From Jiella endophytica (lineage in GTDB: Bacteria > Pseudomonadota > Alphaproteobacteria > Rhizobiales > Rhizobiaceae): a stretch of 64,000 bases of DNA. Below the pieces are notes generated by a model. It saw only the letters and a program-made list of their open reading frames with translations. It was not told where the DNA came from and searched no databases. Shown here piece by piece: positions 1 through 9,045 of this stretch. A program made the position numbers and the translations under genes. Location of the stretch: assembly GCF_004519335.1 (NCBI RefSeq), contig NZ_SOZD01000004.1:372001-436000 (forward strand), written 5' to 3'. The stretch's first letter is position 1. The number at the start of each line of letters is the position of its first letter.

Positions 1-120
1 TCTCTTCAAGGTTCGCCTTGGGGTCAGCAGCATACCCATTGATTTCGACTCTCTCGCATCCACGTCGGCGATCGCACTCACCTCCAGCGCTATACGCTCA
101 TCGACCCATTCTGCGATCAA
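1..120 (-). CDS. possible 5' part of an unidentified gene running off the left edge
   Basis: On the minus strand a frame stays open from about position 120 to the window edge and reads like ordinary protein (IAEWVDERIALEVSAIADV near the start, then MGMLLTPRRTLKR at the edge). A TTG at 120 follows GGAGGAA very closely, and a GTG at 78 is another possible start. It would overlap the end of the upstream secreted protein by about 23 bases, as coupled genes often do. The product cannot be named from 40 codons. It could also be a chance open frame. Confidence 0.3.
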   Translation of the reverse strand, partial: MIAEWVDERIALEVSAIADVDARESKSMGMLLTPRRTLKR

Positions 121-775
121 TTCCTCCGACGCCCAGGTAAGCCGAGCAGGCTTCAGCAAACTTTTTCATCAGGTCTTCACCACTTGGTTCCGCATGTCTC
201 TCCAGCATCGCAGGCGGCGCGGCTGACACATACAAAGGGAAGGGCATTTGCACCGGCTCTTCACCGCGAAATAGGCGCAGCAGACTCCGCATTTTTTCCG
301 GACTATCCGTTTCCCAGGTCACCAGCCAACTTCCAATTACCTCGTCTTTCATCCGCTCTCCAGAAACAAGGCCGAGGTGAACGACGCTTCGACCAGACCT
401 GATGAACTGCCCTGACGTGGCAGTTCTCCGGATGATCGCCGCGAACAATAATGACCCGATGTTCAGGCCGCGATATTCGAGGACGAGGGCAGGTGGATTT
501 TGTGCAGCACACGAAACTACTAGGGCCGTGCAATTCGGACTTTGCGGCTCGCACTCCTTGTCGCGAAACCCGAATGAGAGCTTGATCGGCTCGCCATGTT
601 CGATTTCCAAGCTTGGCCAGAGGCTGAAGATGGGCTGATCGTCGCGAGCGATCGCATCCGAGGCCGCAGTCACCAGAAGCCCGAATAGGAGCGCGATGGC
701 GACACAGACGCTGAATGTCAGATGCCAAACTCCACATGGTGGGACTTTCCAAGAACCAGACGGTGCACGCGCCAA
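98..775 (-). CDS. hypothetical secreted or membrane-anchored protein
   Basis: This 225-residue protein is not one I recognise. Residues about 20-45 form a hydrophobic segment (CVAIALLFGLLVTAASDAIA) followed by ARDDQ, so it is probably exported through Sec with a signal peptide or held by one N-terminal helix. The rest is soluble, with cysteines around residues 75-90 (KECEPQSPNC and VVSCAAQ) that could form disulfides in the periplasm. The start may lie a few codons further in, because the first 18 residues are a long n-region. Base composition is visibly less GC-rich than the pyrimidine genes beside it, which hints at a separate origin. It lies 5 bases past the stop of the amidohydrolase gene on the same strand and could be cotranscribed. 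No function is proposed. Confidence 0.6.
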   Translation of the reverse strand: MARAPSGSWKVPPCGVWHLTFSVCVAIALLFGLLVTAASDAIARDDQPIFSLWPSLEIEHGEPIKLSFGFRDKECEPQSPNCTALVVSCAAQNPPALVLEYRGLNIGSLLFAAIIRRTATSGQFIRSGRSVVHLGLVSGERMKDEVIGSWLVTWETDSPEKMRSLLRLFRGEEPVQMPFPLYVSAAPPAMLERHAEPSGEDLMKKFAEACSAYLGVGGIDRRMGR

Positions 776-780
776 TCAAA

Positions 781-2028
781 TCACTCCGCCACCCCCGCCG
801 TCTCCACCACCGCATGCAACAAGACGTTGGCGCCGTTCTGTGCCCACTCCTTCGAGATCTCCTCGGCCTCGTTGTGCGACAGTCCGTCGACGCAGGGGCA
901 CATGACCATCGCCGTCGGGGCGATGCGGTTGATCCAGCAGGCGTCGTGGCCGGCGCCGGAGACGATGTCGGTGTGCGACAGGCCGAGCCGTTCGGCGGCG
1001 TCGCGCACCGCCTTGACGCAGGTGGAGTCGAAGGTGACCGGATCGAAATGGCCGACGACCTCCACCTCGGCGGCAATGTCCATGGCATCAATGATCGTGT
1101 CTATGCCGTCCTCGATCCGCTCGCGCATTGCCTCCAGCGTCTCCTTCGAGGGCGAGCGGATGTCGACGGTGAAGACGGCCTTGCCCGGAATGATGTTGCG
1201 CGAGTTCGGATAGACCTCGACATGGCCGATCGCGCCGACGGCGTTCGGCTGAAAGTCCATCGCCGTCTCGTGGACGAGTTCGGTCACCCGCGCCATGCCG
1301 AGTCCGGCATTGCGGCGCTTCGGCATCGGGGTCGAGCCGGTGTGGCTCTCCTTGCCGGTCAGCGTCACCTGCAGCCAGTAAAGCCCCTGGCCGTGGGTGA
1401 CGACGCCGATATCGATCCCTTCGTCCTCGAGGATCGGTCCCTGCTCGATGTGGAGTTCGAAAAAGGCCTTCATCTTGCGGGCGCCGACTGGCTCCGCGCC
1501 CTCCCAGCCGATGCGGGCGAGCTCGTCGCCGAATGTCTTACCCTTCGCGTCAGTGCGGGCCTTCGCCCAGTCCTCTTCGTGGACGCCGGCAAAGACGCCG
1601 GAAGCCAGCATCGCCGGGGCGAAGCGCGTGCCTTCCTCGTTGGTCCAGTTGGTGACCACGATCGGATGCTTGGTCTTGATGTTAAGATCGTTGAGTGTGC
1701 GGACGATCTCCAGCGCACCGAGAACGCCGAGAACGCCGTCATACTTGCCGCCGGTCGGCTGGGTGTCGAGATGACTGCCGACATAGACCGGCAGGGCGTC
1801 CGGGTCGGTGCCCTCGCGGGTGAAGAACATGTTGCCCAATGTGTCCACGCCCATGGTCATGCCGGCACCCTCGGCCCAAGACTGGAAAAGCTTTCGCCCC
1901 TCGCCGTCCTCGTCGGTGAGCGTCTGGCGGTTGTTGCCGCCGGCGACGCCCGGGCCGATCTTCGCCATTTCCATCAGCGAATCCCACAGGCGATCACTGT
2001 TGATCTGGAGATTGGAAAGCTGGCTCAT
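781..2028 (-). CDS. Zn-dependent N-carbamoyl-amino-acid amidohydrolase (beta-ureidopropionase type), M20 family
   Basis: This 415-residue cytoplasmic enzyme belongs to the M20 / allantoate amidohydrolase family, which hydrolyses N-carbamoyl amides to the free amine, CO2 and ammonia. Metal ligands are visible in the usual order: GSHLDT (His86), KYDGVLG (Asp97) and TNEEGTRF (Glu131/132), then ELHIEQGP near residue 190 and a late GAGHDA. The ATG at 2028 was chosen over an upstream in-frame start because AAAGGACA sits just before it. With the aminotransferase, preA, preT and RutR nearby, the likely substrate is N-carbamoyl-beta-alanine or N-carbamoyl-beta-aminoisobutyrate, the third step of reductive pyrimidine breakdown. 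The sequence alone cannot exclude an L-carbamoylase or an allantoate amidohydrolase. Confidence 0.88.
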   Translation of the reverse strand: MSQLSNLQINSDRLWDSLMEMAKIGPGVAGGNNRQTLTDEDGEGRKLFQSWAEGAGMTMGVDTLGNMFFTREGTDPDALPVYVGSHLDTQPTGGKYDGVLGVLGALEIVRTLNDLNIKTKHPIVVTNWTNEEGTRFAPAMLASGVFAGVHEEDWAKARTDAKGKTFGDELARIGWEGAEPVGARKMKAFFELHIEQGPILEDEGIDIGVVTHGQGLYWLQVTLTGKESHTGSTPMPKRRNAGLGMARVTELVHETAMDFQPNAVGAIGHVEVYPNSRNIIPGKAVFTVDIRSPSKETLEAMRERIEDGIDTIIDAMDIAAEVEVVGHFDPVTFDSTCVKAVRDAAERLGLSHTDIVSGAGHDACWINRIAPTAMVMCPCVDGLSHNEAEEISKEWAQNGANVLLHAVVETAGVAE

Positions 2029-2137
2029 GGGGTGTCCTTTACGAGGGCTGGATAAAGAGGCCGAGCGCTCTCTTCTGGCATCTTGGTTCACGCTCGCGCT
2101 CGCGGCGACATGGCCCAGCGGGCGCCGCACCTCTCCG

Positions 2138-2273
2138 CGTCGTCATTCTCGGGCCCCGTCCCGAGAATCCAGAGATCGTCGGGTGCCATTCGTAGCAACG
2201 ACGCAAGGCCGCAACCGCCGGCGTCGCGGCAACCGCCCCTGGATTCTCGGGACGGGGCCCGAGAATGACGACG
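2138..2273. repeat. palindromic repeat pair (perfect 34-bp inverted arms, each itself a hairpin)
   Basis: Arms at 2138-2171 and 2240-2273 are exact reverse complements over 34 bases, separated by 68 bases. Each arm also contains its own smaller palindrome (ATTCTCGGG ... CCCGAGAAT). The element fills the 334-base gap between the aminotransferase stop and the amidohydrolase start on the same strand; nothing else is seen there. Mosaic intergenic palindromes of this kind are common in Hyphomicrobiales chromosomes. It may attenuate or stabilise the transcript between the two genes. No transposase is present. Confidence 0.85.
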
Positions 2274-2362
2274 TTTCAGTATCCCCGCCTTCTTCGTCGA
2301 TGTTCGGCGGAACCTCTGCCGGTGGGTGCCCCAGCCCGCAGGACGACCGAATAGGCAGGCAG

Positions 2363-3691
2363 TCACTCCAGCCCGGCTAAAATCCCCTTCAGCGTGTCGA
2401 CGATCTCCCCGATCTGCTCCTCGCTCACCATCAGCGGTGGCGACAAAGCGATGATGTCGCCGGTGGTGCGGATCAGCAGCCCCTCCTCGAAGGCCTTCAC
2501 GAAGGCCGAGAAGGCGCGCTTGGTGGGCTCGCCCTTCATCGGTTCGAGCTCGATCGCGCCGATCAGGCCGATGGTGCGGATGTCGATGACGTGGCGTGTG
2601 CCCTTGAGCGAGTGGATCGCATCGGCCCAGACCGGCTCCAGCGCCTTCGCCCGCTCGAACAACCCCTCCTCCTGATAGGTCTCGAGGGTGGCGAGGCCCG
2701 CCGCCGCGGCGATCGGATTGCCGGAATAGGTGTAGCCGTGGGCGAACTCGATCAGATGCTCCGGCCCGGTCATGAAGGCGTCGTGGATCGTGTCCTTCAC
2801 GAACACAGCGCCCATCGGGATGACGCCGTTGGTCAGGCCCTTGGCGGTGATCATGATGTCCGGCGTCACGCCGAAATAGTCGCTCGCAAAAGCCGTGCCC
2901 ATGCGTCCGTAGCCGGTGATCACCTCGTCGAAGATGAGGAGGATGCCGTGCTGGTCGCAGATCTCGCGCAGGCGCTTGAGGTAGCCTTTCGGCGGCGGCA
3001 GCACGCCGGTCGATCCGGCGACCGGTTCGACGATGACAGCGGCGATCGTCGAGGGATCGTGCAGCGTCGCGATGCGCAGGAGGTCGTCGGCAAGCTCGGC
3101 GCCGTGCTCGGTCTCACCCTTCGAATAGCCGTTCCGCTCCGGGTCGTGGGTGTGGCGCATGTGGTCGACGCCGGTCAGCAGCGTGCCGAACATCTTGCGA
3201 TTGCCGACGATGCCGCCGACCGAGATCCCGCCGAAATTGACCCCGTGATAGCCGCGCTCGCGGCCGATCAGCCGGAACCTGGCGCCGTCGCCCTTCGCCC
3301 GGTGGTAGGCGAGCGCGATCTTCAGCGCCGTCTCCACCGATTCCGAGCCGGAATTGGTGAAGAACACGTGGTCGAGGCCCTGCGGCGCGATGGTCGTCAG
3401 CCGCGAGGCGAGTTCGAAGGCCTTGGGGTGGCCCATCTGGAAGGCCGGGGCATAGTCGAGTTCGGCGGCCTGGCTCTGGATCGCCTCGGTGATCTTCGGC
3501 CGGCAGTGGCCGGCATTGACGCACCACAACCCCGCCGTCCCGTCCAACACCTGGCGGCCGTCCGCCGTCGTATAGTGCATGTCCTTCGCCGCGACGAACA
3601 TGCGCGGCGCCTGCTTGAACTGCCGGTTGGCCGAGAACGGCATCCAGAAGGCTTCGAGATTGTTGGGAACGATCCGCGATTGCTCGTTCAT
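2363..3691 (-). CDS. class III aminotransferase, beta-alanine:pyruvate (omega-amino acid) type
   Basis: A 442-residue fold-type I PLP enzyme of the omega-amino-acid:pyruvate aminotransferase group. Landmarks in order are the entry GTAGLWCVNAGH (51-62), FTNSGSESVETALK (111-124), the RGYHG loop, LLIFDEVITGYGRMG with cofactor-binding Asp255, and DIMITAKGLTNG with the Schiff-base Lys284. Length is typical. The ATG at 3691 fits the family N-terminus (NLEAFWMPFSANRQF); the frame extends nine codons further upstream. In this context it would convert beta-alanine (or beta-aminoisobutyrate) from pyrimidine breakdown to malonate semialdehyde. It is divergent from rutR, and a RutR operator lies 52 bases upstream, so repression by RutR until uracil or thymine binds is likely (inference). 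Confidence 0.9.
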   Translation of the reverse strand: MNEQSRIVPNNLEAFWMPFSANRQFKQAPRMFVAAKDMHYTTADGRQVLDGTAGLWCVNAGHCRPKITEAIQSQAAELDYAPAFQMGHPKAFELASRLTTIAPQGLDHVFFTNSGSESVETALKIALAYHRAKGDGARFRLIGRERGYHGVNFGGISVGGIVGNRKMFGTLLTGVDHMRHTHDPERNGYSKGETEHGAELADDLLRIATLHDPSTIAAVIVEPVAGSTGVLPPPKGYLKRLREICDQHGILLIFDEVITGYGRMGTAFASDYFGVTPDIMITAKGLTNGVIPMGAVFVKDTIHDAFMTGPEHLIEFAHGYTYSGNPIAAAAGLATLETYQEEGLFERAKALEPVWADAIHSLKGTRHVIDIRTIGLIGAIELEPMKGEPTKRAFSAFVKAFEEGLLIRTTGDIIALSPPLMVSEEQIGEIVDTLKGILAGLE

Positions 3692-3742
3692 CGACTGCCG
3701 CCTCGCTCGATCCGGCAAGCCTTGCGCTCTCGTTCCGGATTC

Positions 3743-3758
3743 TTGACTATTTGGTCAA
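3743..3758. promoter_or_regulatory. RutR operator between the aminotransferase gene and rutR
   Basis: The 16-mer TTGACTATTTGGTCAA matches the published RutR palindrome TTGACCA-NN-TGGTCAA at all but one defined position. It sits in the divergent intergenic region and overlaps a TTG that would otherwise allow an upstream start for rutR, so it more likely covers the promoter. It should repress the aminotransferase gene and autoregulate rutR. The match is seen directly; binding is inferred. Confidence 0.8.
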
Positions 3759-3834
3759 AACCGAGGCTAGAAGCTTGCCGGAAACCGGTCAAGCGCAATT
3801 GCCGCAGGCCTTGGCGGGTGGCGATGCGGCGAGG

Positions 3835-4506
3835 ATGGGGGCGGGTTTGGACGCCAAGGTCGAGGATCGTCCCGGAGCTGGCAGGGTGGCGCAGCAGCGC
3901 ACCCGGATCCAGCTCGTCAACCGCGAGATCATCCTTTCGGCAGCGCTCGAAGTCTTTGCCACGCACGGCTTTCGCGGCGCGACGGTCGACCAGATCGCCG
4001 CCCGCGCCGAAATGTCGAAGCCCAACCTGCTCTACTATTTCCGCCGCAAGCAGGACATCTACCGGGCCGTCCTCGAACATACCCTCGACGACTGGCTGGC
4101 GCCGCTCGCCGCCATCGACCGGGACGGCGACCCGATCGAAGAGTTGCGGCGCTACATCACGCTGAAGCTGCAGATGTCGGCGGAAAACCCGGCCGCCTCG
4201 CGCCTCTTCGCCAATGAGGTGCTCGCCGGGGCGCCCGTCATCGGGGACTTCCTGAAGACGCGGCTGCGCGAACTCGTCCACGAAAAGGCCGGCGTCGTCC
4301 GCGCCTGGGTCGGCGAAGGCCGCCTCGCCCCCGTCGATCCCACCCATCTGATCTTCATGATCTGGGCGGTGACCCAGCACTATGCCGATTTCGACGTCCA
4401 GGTGCGCGCGGTGCTGGGCTCGCAGGTCGACAAGCCGGGCTTCCACGAACAGACCGCCCAGGCGGTTCTCACCATCGTTCTGAACGGCATCCGCCCGCGC
4501 GACTGA
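3835..4506 (+). CDS. rutR: pyrimidine-responsive TetR-family repressor RutR
   Basis: TetR-type repressor of about 223 residues that closely follows E. coli RutR. The helix-turn-helix GFRGATVDQIAARAEMSKPN lies at residues about 46-64, followed by NLLYYF and the signature stretches WLAPL, LKLQMS, ASRLFANEVLAGAP and LIFMIWAVTQHYADF, which line the ligand pocket in RutR. RutR binds uracil or thymine and then releases DNA. The frame is open from a TTG at 3751, but that codon lies inside the operator, so the ATG at 3835 is preferred; the exact start is uncertain (TTG at 3811 or 3847 are alternatives). It is divergent from the aminotransferase and faces the GGDEF/EAL gene. It probably controls the reductive pathway genes here, rather than the Rut monooxygenase route it controls in E. 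coli. Confidence 0.9.
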   Translation: MGAGLDAKVEDRPGAGRVAQQRTRIQLVNREIILSAALEVFATHGFRGATVDQIAARAEMSKPNLLYYFRRKQDIYRAVLEHTLDDWLAPLAAIDRDGDPIEELRRYITLKLQMSAENPAASRLFANEVLAGAPVIGDFLKTRLRELVHEKAGVVRAWVGEGRLAPVDPTHLIFMIWAVTQHYADFDVQVRAVLGSQVDKPGFHEQTAQAVLTIVLNGIRPRD

Positions 4507-4542
4507 CGGCACCTGCGGCGGCTGTCGCCTCGGCCCCGACGG

Positions 4543-6990
4543 TCAGGCCGCAGCGGTGGCGCCCGCCGCCACGGCGAGATCGCCGGTCCAGCGCTTGGTG
4601 ATCTCGGCGATCACCCGCGGCAGTTCCTCCTTCGGCTGCGGCGTCGAGAAGAAATAGCCCTGCATCTCGAGACAGCCTTCCGCCAGCAGCGCCCGCATCT
4701 GCTCGCCGGTCTCGATGCCCTCGGCGATCACCTGCATCTTCAGGGACTTCGACAGACCGATGACCGAGCGCACGATGGCGATGTTCTCGGCCCGGCCCAT
4801 GTCGCGCACGAAGGACTGGTCGATCTTGATCTTGTTGAAGGAGAACTTGCTGAGATAGCCGAGGGAGGAATAGCCGGTGCCGAAATCGTCCATCGAAACG
4901 GTGAGGCCGCGCCGGCGCATCTCCTTCAGGATGTCGAGCACCCGGTCGCTTTCGTCGAGGAACAGCGATTCCGTCACCTCGATCTGCAGGCGCTCCGCCG
5001 CGAGCTTGGTCTTGGCGAGCACCCGGTCGATATCGGCGAGCAAAGTCGCGCTTTTGAACTGCATGGCCGAGAGGTTGACCGAGATGGTCATCGATCCGGG
5101 CCAGCTGGCGGCCTCGCTGCAGGCCGTCTCTAGGCACCAGACCCCGAGGCGTTCGATCAGCCCCGCCTCTTCCGCCAGCGGAATGAAATCCGCCGGCGAG
5201 ATCATGCCCTTTTCCGGATGGTTCCAGCGCAGCAGCGCCTCGAAGCCGCTGACCCGCTTTTCCGCCATATCGACGAAGGGCTGATAATAGAGCTCGAACT
5301 GTTCGGCATCGAGCGCCGCCTTCAGATCGAGCTCCATCTCCCGGCGCTGCTTCAGCTTGGAGCGCATCGCCGGCTCGAACATCCGGTAGGCGCCCTTGCC
5401 GGAACGGTCTTCCTTGGCCTTGTAGAGGGCGAGGTCGCAGTTCTGCAGCATCATGTCGGCGTCGATGCCCTCGGCATCGACGATACCCGGATCATGGGCG
5501 ACGATGCCGACGCTTGCGGTGGCGAAGATCCGCCGCCCGTCGACGTCGAAGGGCTCCTCGAAGGCGGTGACGATCGCCGCGCCGAGCGCCTCGCCGCTGA
5601 GCCCGGACTTGGTCTGTGGCGCGATGACGGCGAATTCGTCGCCGCCGAGCCGCGCGACGCTGGCCTTCGCATCGACGATGCCGGCGAGCCGCTCGCCGCA
5701 GCATTTCAGCAGCGCGTCGCCGATCGGATGGCCATAGGTGTCGTTGATCGACTTGAAATTGCGGATATCGACGACGACGACGGAGAACGGCTTCTTGGCG
5801 GTCTTCAAAAGCTGATCCAGCTCCTCGCCGAACTGCCGTCGGTTCGGCAGATCGGTCAGCTGGTCGTGGCCGGCGAGATAATGCAGGCGCTGGGAGATCT
5901 GCTCGCGCTCGGTGATGTCCTCGAAGGTGATCAGCAGTCCCTTGCCGGACATGCCGCGGCGCTTGACCTCGAGGATGGTGCCGTCGGGCATGGTCATCTG
6001 CTGGGAGTCGGTGTCGTTCTCGCGCAGATTGCTGGTGAGCTTGGAGTCGGAGAAGAACTTCTTGGCGGGCGTGAGGATCTCGAAGGCGCCGAAGCGCTCG
6101 TCGAAGACGCCGTTCGACAGCAGCAGCCGGCGCTGGCCGTCGAGCATGCACAGCGCCTGGGTCATGTTGTCGAGGGCGCCCTGCAGCTGGTTCTGCTTGT
6201 CGGCGATCTGGTCGGACAGCATGTTGGTCTTGGCGTCGAGGTCGGTCTTCAGGAACTGGCAGCGGTCCTGCATCTCGCCGAGGGCGGAGAACGCGTTGCG
6301 GATCTCCTTGGGGCCGGCCGGCGTGACCTTGATGTCGTCTTCCTCGGCCACCAGCGCCTTTGCCGTGTCGCTGAAGCGTTTCAGCGGCGTTGCGACCGAC
6401 CGCATGAGATAGACGAGCAGCGCCAGCATGGAGAAGATCACCGCGCCGAGCGCGATGGTCGCGTCGGTGGTGGTGCTCTTGAAGGCATGGTCGGCGGCTT
6501 CCTCGCGGGCCTTCAGATCGTTGCGGACGATCCGCACGGCAGACTGCAGCCCGAGCGTGATCTTCTCGATCTCGCGAAGCACCGTCGGCTTGGAAATCGA
6601 GGCATAGCCGGTCTCGATCAGGCCGAGCGAATAGACCATGCCGCGCAGCGCTGACTTCGCCTCTTCGGGAATGTCGGTCTCGAGAACGCCGGTGACGTTC
6701 TGGCGGATCTCACCCACCGCGGCGAGCACATCTTCGAGGTCACGGCCGCTGAGGGCCGAACGCCTGGCGGCCTCGCCCTCGATCTGGACCTGGCTTTCAA
6801 GGTTGCTGCGAACGTCGCCTATATTGGCGAGGCTCGACTGCAGGCGGGTGATCGGATCGACGCCGACGTCGACGAAAGCGGTCAGCCGCTCGATCGACTC
6901 GCGCTGGCTGCTGTAGGAGAGATAGCCGAAGGCACCCGTCAGGCCTGCAAAAATCAGACAGCCGAGGATGAGCCTCACCTTGATCGACAT
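4543..6990 (-). CDS. membrane-bound GGDEF-EAL c-di-GMP turnover protein with periplasmic sensor
   Basis: 815 residues. One membrane helix at about 6-26, a helical sensor region of about 150 residues, a second helix at about 175-197 and a HAMP-like linker (SVATPLKRFSDTAKAL) give a periplasmic ligand sensor. A PAS-like segment (about 270-365) precedes the GGDEF domain, whose active site reads RLGGDEF near residue 447. The EAL domain carries EALLRWNHP (near 583), VNLS, EVTES, DDFGTGYSS, KIDQSF and EGIET, so both catalytic sets look complete. No RxxD inhibitory site is seen five residues before GGDEF. It could synthesise or degrade c-di-GMP, and which activity dominates cannot be read. It faces rutR convergently with a 36-base gap and has no visible link to pyrimidine metabolism. 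Confidence 0.92.
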   Translation of the reverse strand: MSIKVRLILGCLIFAGLTGAFGYLSYSSQRESIERLTAFVDVGVDPITRLQSSLANIGDVRSNLESQVQIEGEAARRSALSGRDLEDVLAAVGEIRQNVTGVLETDIPEEAKSALRGMVYSLGLIETGYASISKPTVLREIEKITLGLQSAVRIVRNDLKAREEAADHAFKSTTTDATIALGAVIFSMLALLVYLMRSVATPLKRFSDTAKALVAEEDDIKVTPAGPKEIRNAFSALGEMQDRCQFLKTDLDAKTNMLSDQIADKQNQLQGALDNMTQALCMLDGQRRLLLSNGVFDERFGAFEILTPAKKFFSDSKLTSNLRENDTDSQQMTMPDGTILEVKRRGMSGKGLLITFEDITEREQISQRLHYLAGHDQLTDLPNRRQFGEELDQLLKTAKKPFSVVVVDIRNFKSINDTYGHPIGDALLKCCGERLAGIVDAKASVARLGGDEFAVIAPQTKSGLSGEALGAAIVTAFEEPFDVDGRRIFATASVGIVAHDPGIVDAEGIDADMMLQNCDLALYKAKEDRSGKGAYRMFEPAMRSKLKQRREMELDLKAALDAEQFELYYQPFVDMAEKRVSGFEALLRWNHPEKGMISPADFIPLAEEAGLIERLGVWCLETACSEAASWPGSMTISVNLSAMQFKSATLLADIDRVLAKTKLAAERLQIEVTESLFLDESDRVLDILKEMRRRGLTVSMDDFGTGYSSLGYLSKFSFNKIKIDQSFVRDMGRAENIAIVRSVIGLSKSLKMQVIAEGIETGEQMRALLAEGCLEMQGYFFSTPQPKEELPRVIAEITKRWTGDLAVAAGATAAA

Positions 6991-7214
6991 GACGCGTCTT
7001 TCTCGGCAGTAGAAACCAGATCAGAAGAGCGAAGACCCACACGCAGCCCTCGCCAGGGGCGCACTATGCCGACCCAAAGTTACTCTGCCGTTACAAAGCC
7101 ACCCTGCTGGGAAGTCGGCGGCGGCGGCGTGCAATTTTCGCTTCGCGAGCCACGACGGCCGGGATCATCGCAAAAGGCAATCGCCGATCATTGCTTCGGG
7201 GACGCTACGCAAAG

Positions 7215-8873
7215 CTATCGCGCCCTTGCGGCATGGCGGCCGGCGGCCCGGCCTGAAAACAGGCAGCCGCCGAGAAACGTCCCCTCCAGCGCATTGTAGC
7301 CGTGATAGCCGCCACCGCCGAAGCCGGCCGCCTCGCCCACCGCATAGAGCCCTTCGATCGGCCTGCCGGACGCGTCCAGCACCCGAGCGTCGAGGTCGGT
7401 GTGGATGCCGCCGAGGGTCTTGCGCGTCAGGATGTTGAGCCGCACGGCGATCAGCGGCCCGTGGGCGGGATCGAGAATGCGATGCGGCTTTGCCGTGCGG
7501 ACCAGCCGGTCGCCGAGATAGCGCCGTGCCCCGCGAATGGCGGTCACCTGCGCGTCCTTGGCGAAGGGATTGGCGATCTGCAGGTCGCGGGCGACGATTT
7601 CGGCGCGCAGGCAATCGAACGACAGGAGATCCTCGCCGACGAGAGCGTTCATCCCGGCGACCAGATCCTCCAGCCTGTCGGCGACGACGAAATCTGCGCC
7701 TCTCGCCTTGAAGGCCTCGACCGGCGGCGGTGCTCCCCTGCCGCGCCGGCTGCAGATCACGTCTCGCCAGCTCTTGCCGGTCATGTCCGGGTTCTGCTCG
7801 GAGCCGGACAAGGCGAATTCGCGCTCGATGATCGACTGGGTGAGCACGAACCAGGAATGGTCCCGGCCTGTCGCAAGAATCCGCTTCAGCGTCGCCATCG
7901 TGTCGAAGCCCGGCATCGCCGGCGCTTCCATCCGCTTGCCGAAGGCGTCGAACCACAGCGACGAAGGGCCCGGCAGGATGCGGATGCCATGCATCGGCCA
8001 GATCGGATCGTGATTTCGCAGCCCTTCGGTGTAGTGCCACATCCGGTCGCGGTTGATCACCGCACAGCCGGCCGCCTCGGCGATCTCGATCATCCGTCCG
8101 TCGACATGGGCCGGAACACCGGAAATCATGGAGTTCGGCGCAGGGCCCAGCCGTTCGACCGGCCAGTTCCTGCGCACCAGCGCATGATTGCCGCCGATGC
8201 CGCCGGAAGCGATGACGACGGCTCCGGCCTCGATGGCGAAATCGCCGACGACGTCGCGCGAGGTCGAGCGGCCGCGCGGCTCGCCGGAGACCGCGAGGAC
8301 CTCGCCCGCGACCGCATGGGCCCGGCCGTCCCCGACCTTCAGCGAGGAGACGCGGTGCCGCGGCCGGTAGTCGACCCGGCCCGCGGCGAGATGCTCTCGC
8401 AACCGCTTCTCGAAGGGTTCGACGACGCCGGGGCCGGTGCCCCAGGTGATGTGGAAGCGCGGCACCGAATTGCCGTGGCCGCTGGCAAGGCCACCGCCGC
8501 GCTCCGCCCACCCGACGACGGGAAACCAGCGCATGCCGAGACCATGGAGCCAGGCCCGCATCTCGCCGCAGGCAAAATCGAGATAGGCCTCGGCCACCCG
8601 CCGCGGCCAAAGGTCTTCCGGACGATCAAAACCGGCCGAGCCGAGCCAGTCCGACAGCGCGAGATCGTGGCTGTCCCTGATGCCGAGCCGGCGCTGTTCG
8701 GGCGTATCGACCATGAACAGCCCGCCGAGCGACCAGAAGGCCTGGCCGCCGAGCGACTGCTCGCCCTCCTGATCGATGAGCACCACAGGCGTGCCGCGAT
8801 CGGCGATCTCGCAGGCAGCAACGAGCCCCGCCAACCCCGCGCCGATGACGAGGGCGTCCGTTCTCTCCGGCAT
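7215..8873 (-). CDS. FAD-binding dehydrogenase (fumarate reductase / 3-ketosteroid-dehydrogenase-like, COG3573 type)
   Basis: 552-residue flavoprotein. The dinucleotide-binding start VIGAGLAGLVAA is at residues 9-20, followed by acidic VVLIDQEGEQSLGGQAFWSLGG. Further on come VVIASGGIGGNH and the C-terminal GLYAVGEAAGFGGGGYHGYNALEGTFLGG, typical of the fumarate-reductase / ketosteroid dehydrogenase superfamily. The start at 8873 was chosen because GGGAGGAA precedes it at proper distance; an ATG seven codons upstream lacks this. There is no signal peptide, so it should be cytoplasmic. The substrate is unknown. It lies between the two halves of the pyrimidine locus on the same strand as preA, but a role there is only a guess. 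Confidence 0.85.
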   Translation of the reverse strand: MPERTDALVIGAGLAGLVAACEIADRGTPVVLIDQEGEQSLGGQAFWSLGGLFMVDTPEQRRLGIRDSHDLALSDWLGSAGFDRPEDLWPRRVAEAYLDFACGEMRAWLHGLGMRWFPVVGWAERGGGLASGHGNSVPRFHITWGTGPGVVEPFEKRLREHLAAGRVDYRPRHRVSSLKVGDGRAHAVAGEVLAVSGEPRGRSTSRDVVGDFAIEAGAVVIASGGIGGNHALVRRNWPVERLGPAPNSMISGVPAHVDGRMIEIAEAAGCAVINRDRMWHYTEGLRNHDPIWPMHGIRILPGPSSLWFDAFGKRMEAPAMPGFDTMATLKRILATGRDHSWFVLTQSIIEREFALSGSEQNPDMTGKSWRDVICSRRGRGAPPPVEAFKARGADFVVADRLEDLVAGMNALVGEDLLSFDCLRAEIVARDLQIANPFAKDAQVTAIRGARRYLGDRLVRTAKPHRILDPAHGPLIAVRLNILTRKTLGGIHTDLDARVLDASGRPIEGLYAVGEAAGFGGGGYHGYNALEGTFLGGCLFSGRAAGRHAARAR

Positions 8874-9045
8874 TGCATTTCCTCCCGCCGGCAAACTGCC
8901 ATGGCGGGACGGGCGGCAGCAATCGCTCCGGCCCGGCGGGCAAGGGAGGGCGGCGCCAAGCGGGGTGTCACGGAAAGTCCAGCCCGCCTGTCCGATGTGT
9001 CCCGACCGGCGGGTCGATCACGCTTGGTCGGCAGCGGCAGTGAGG

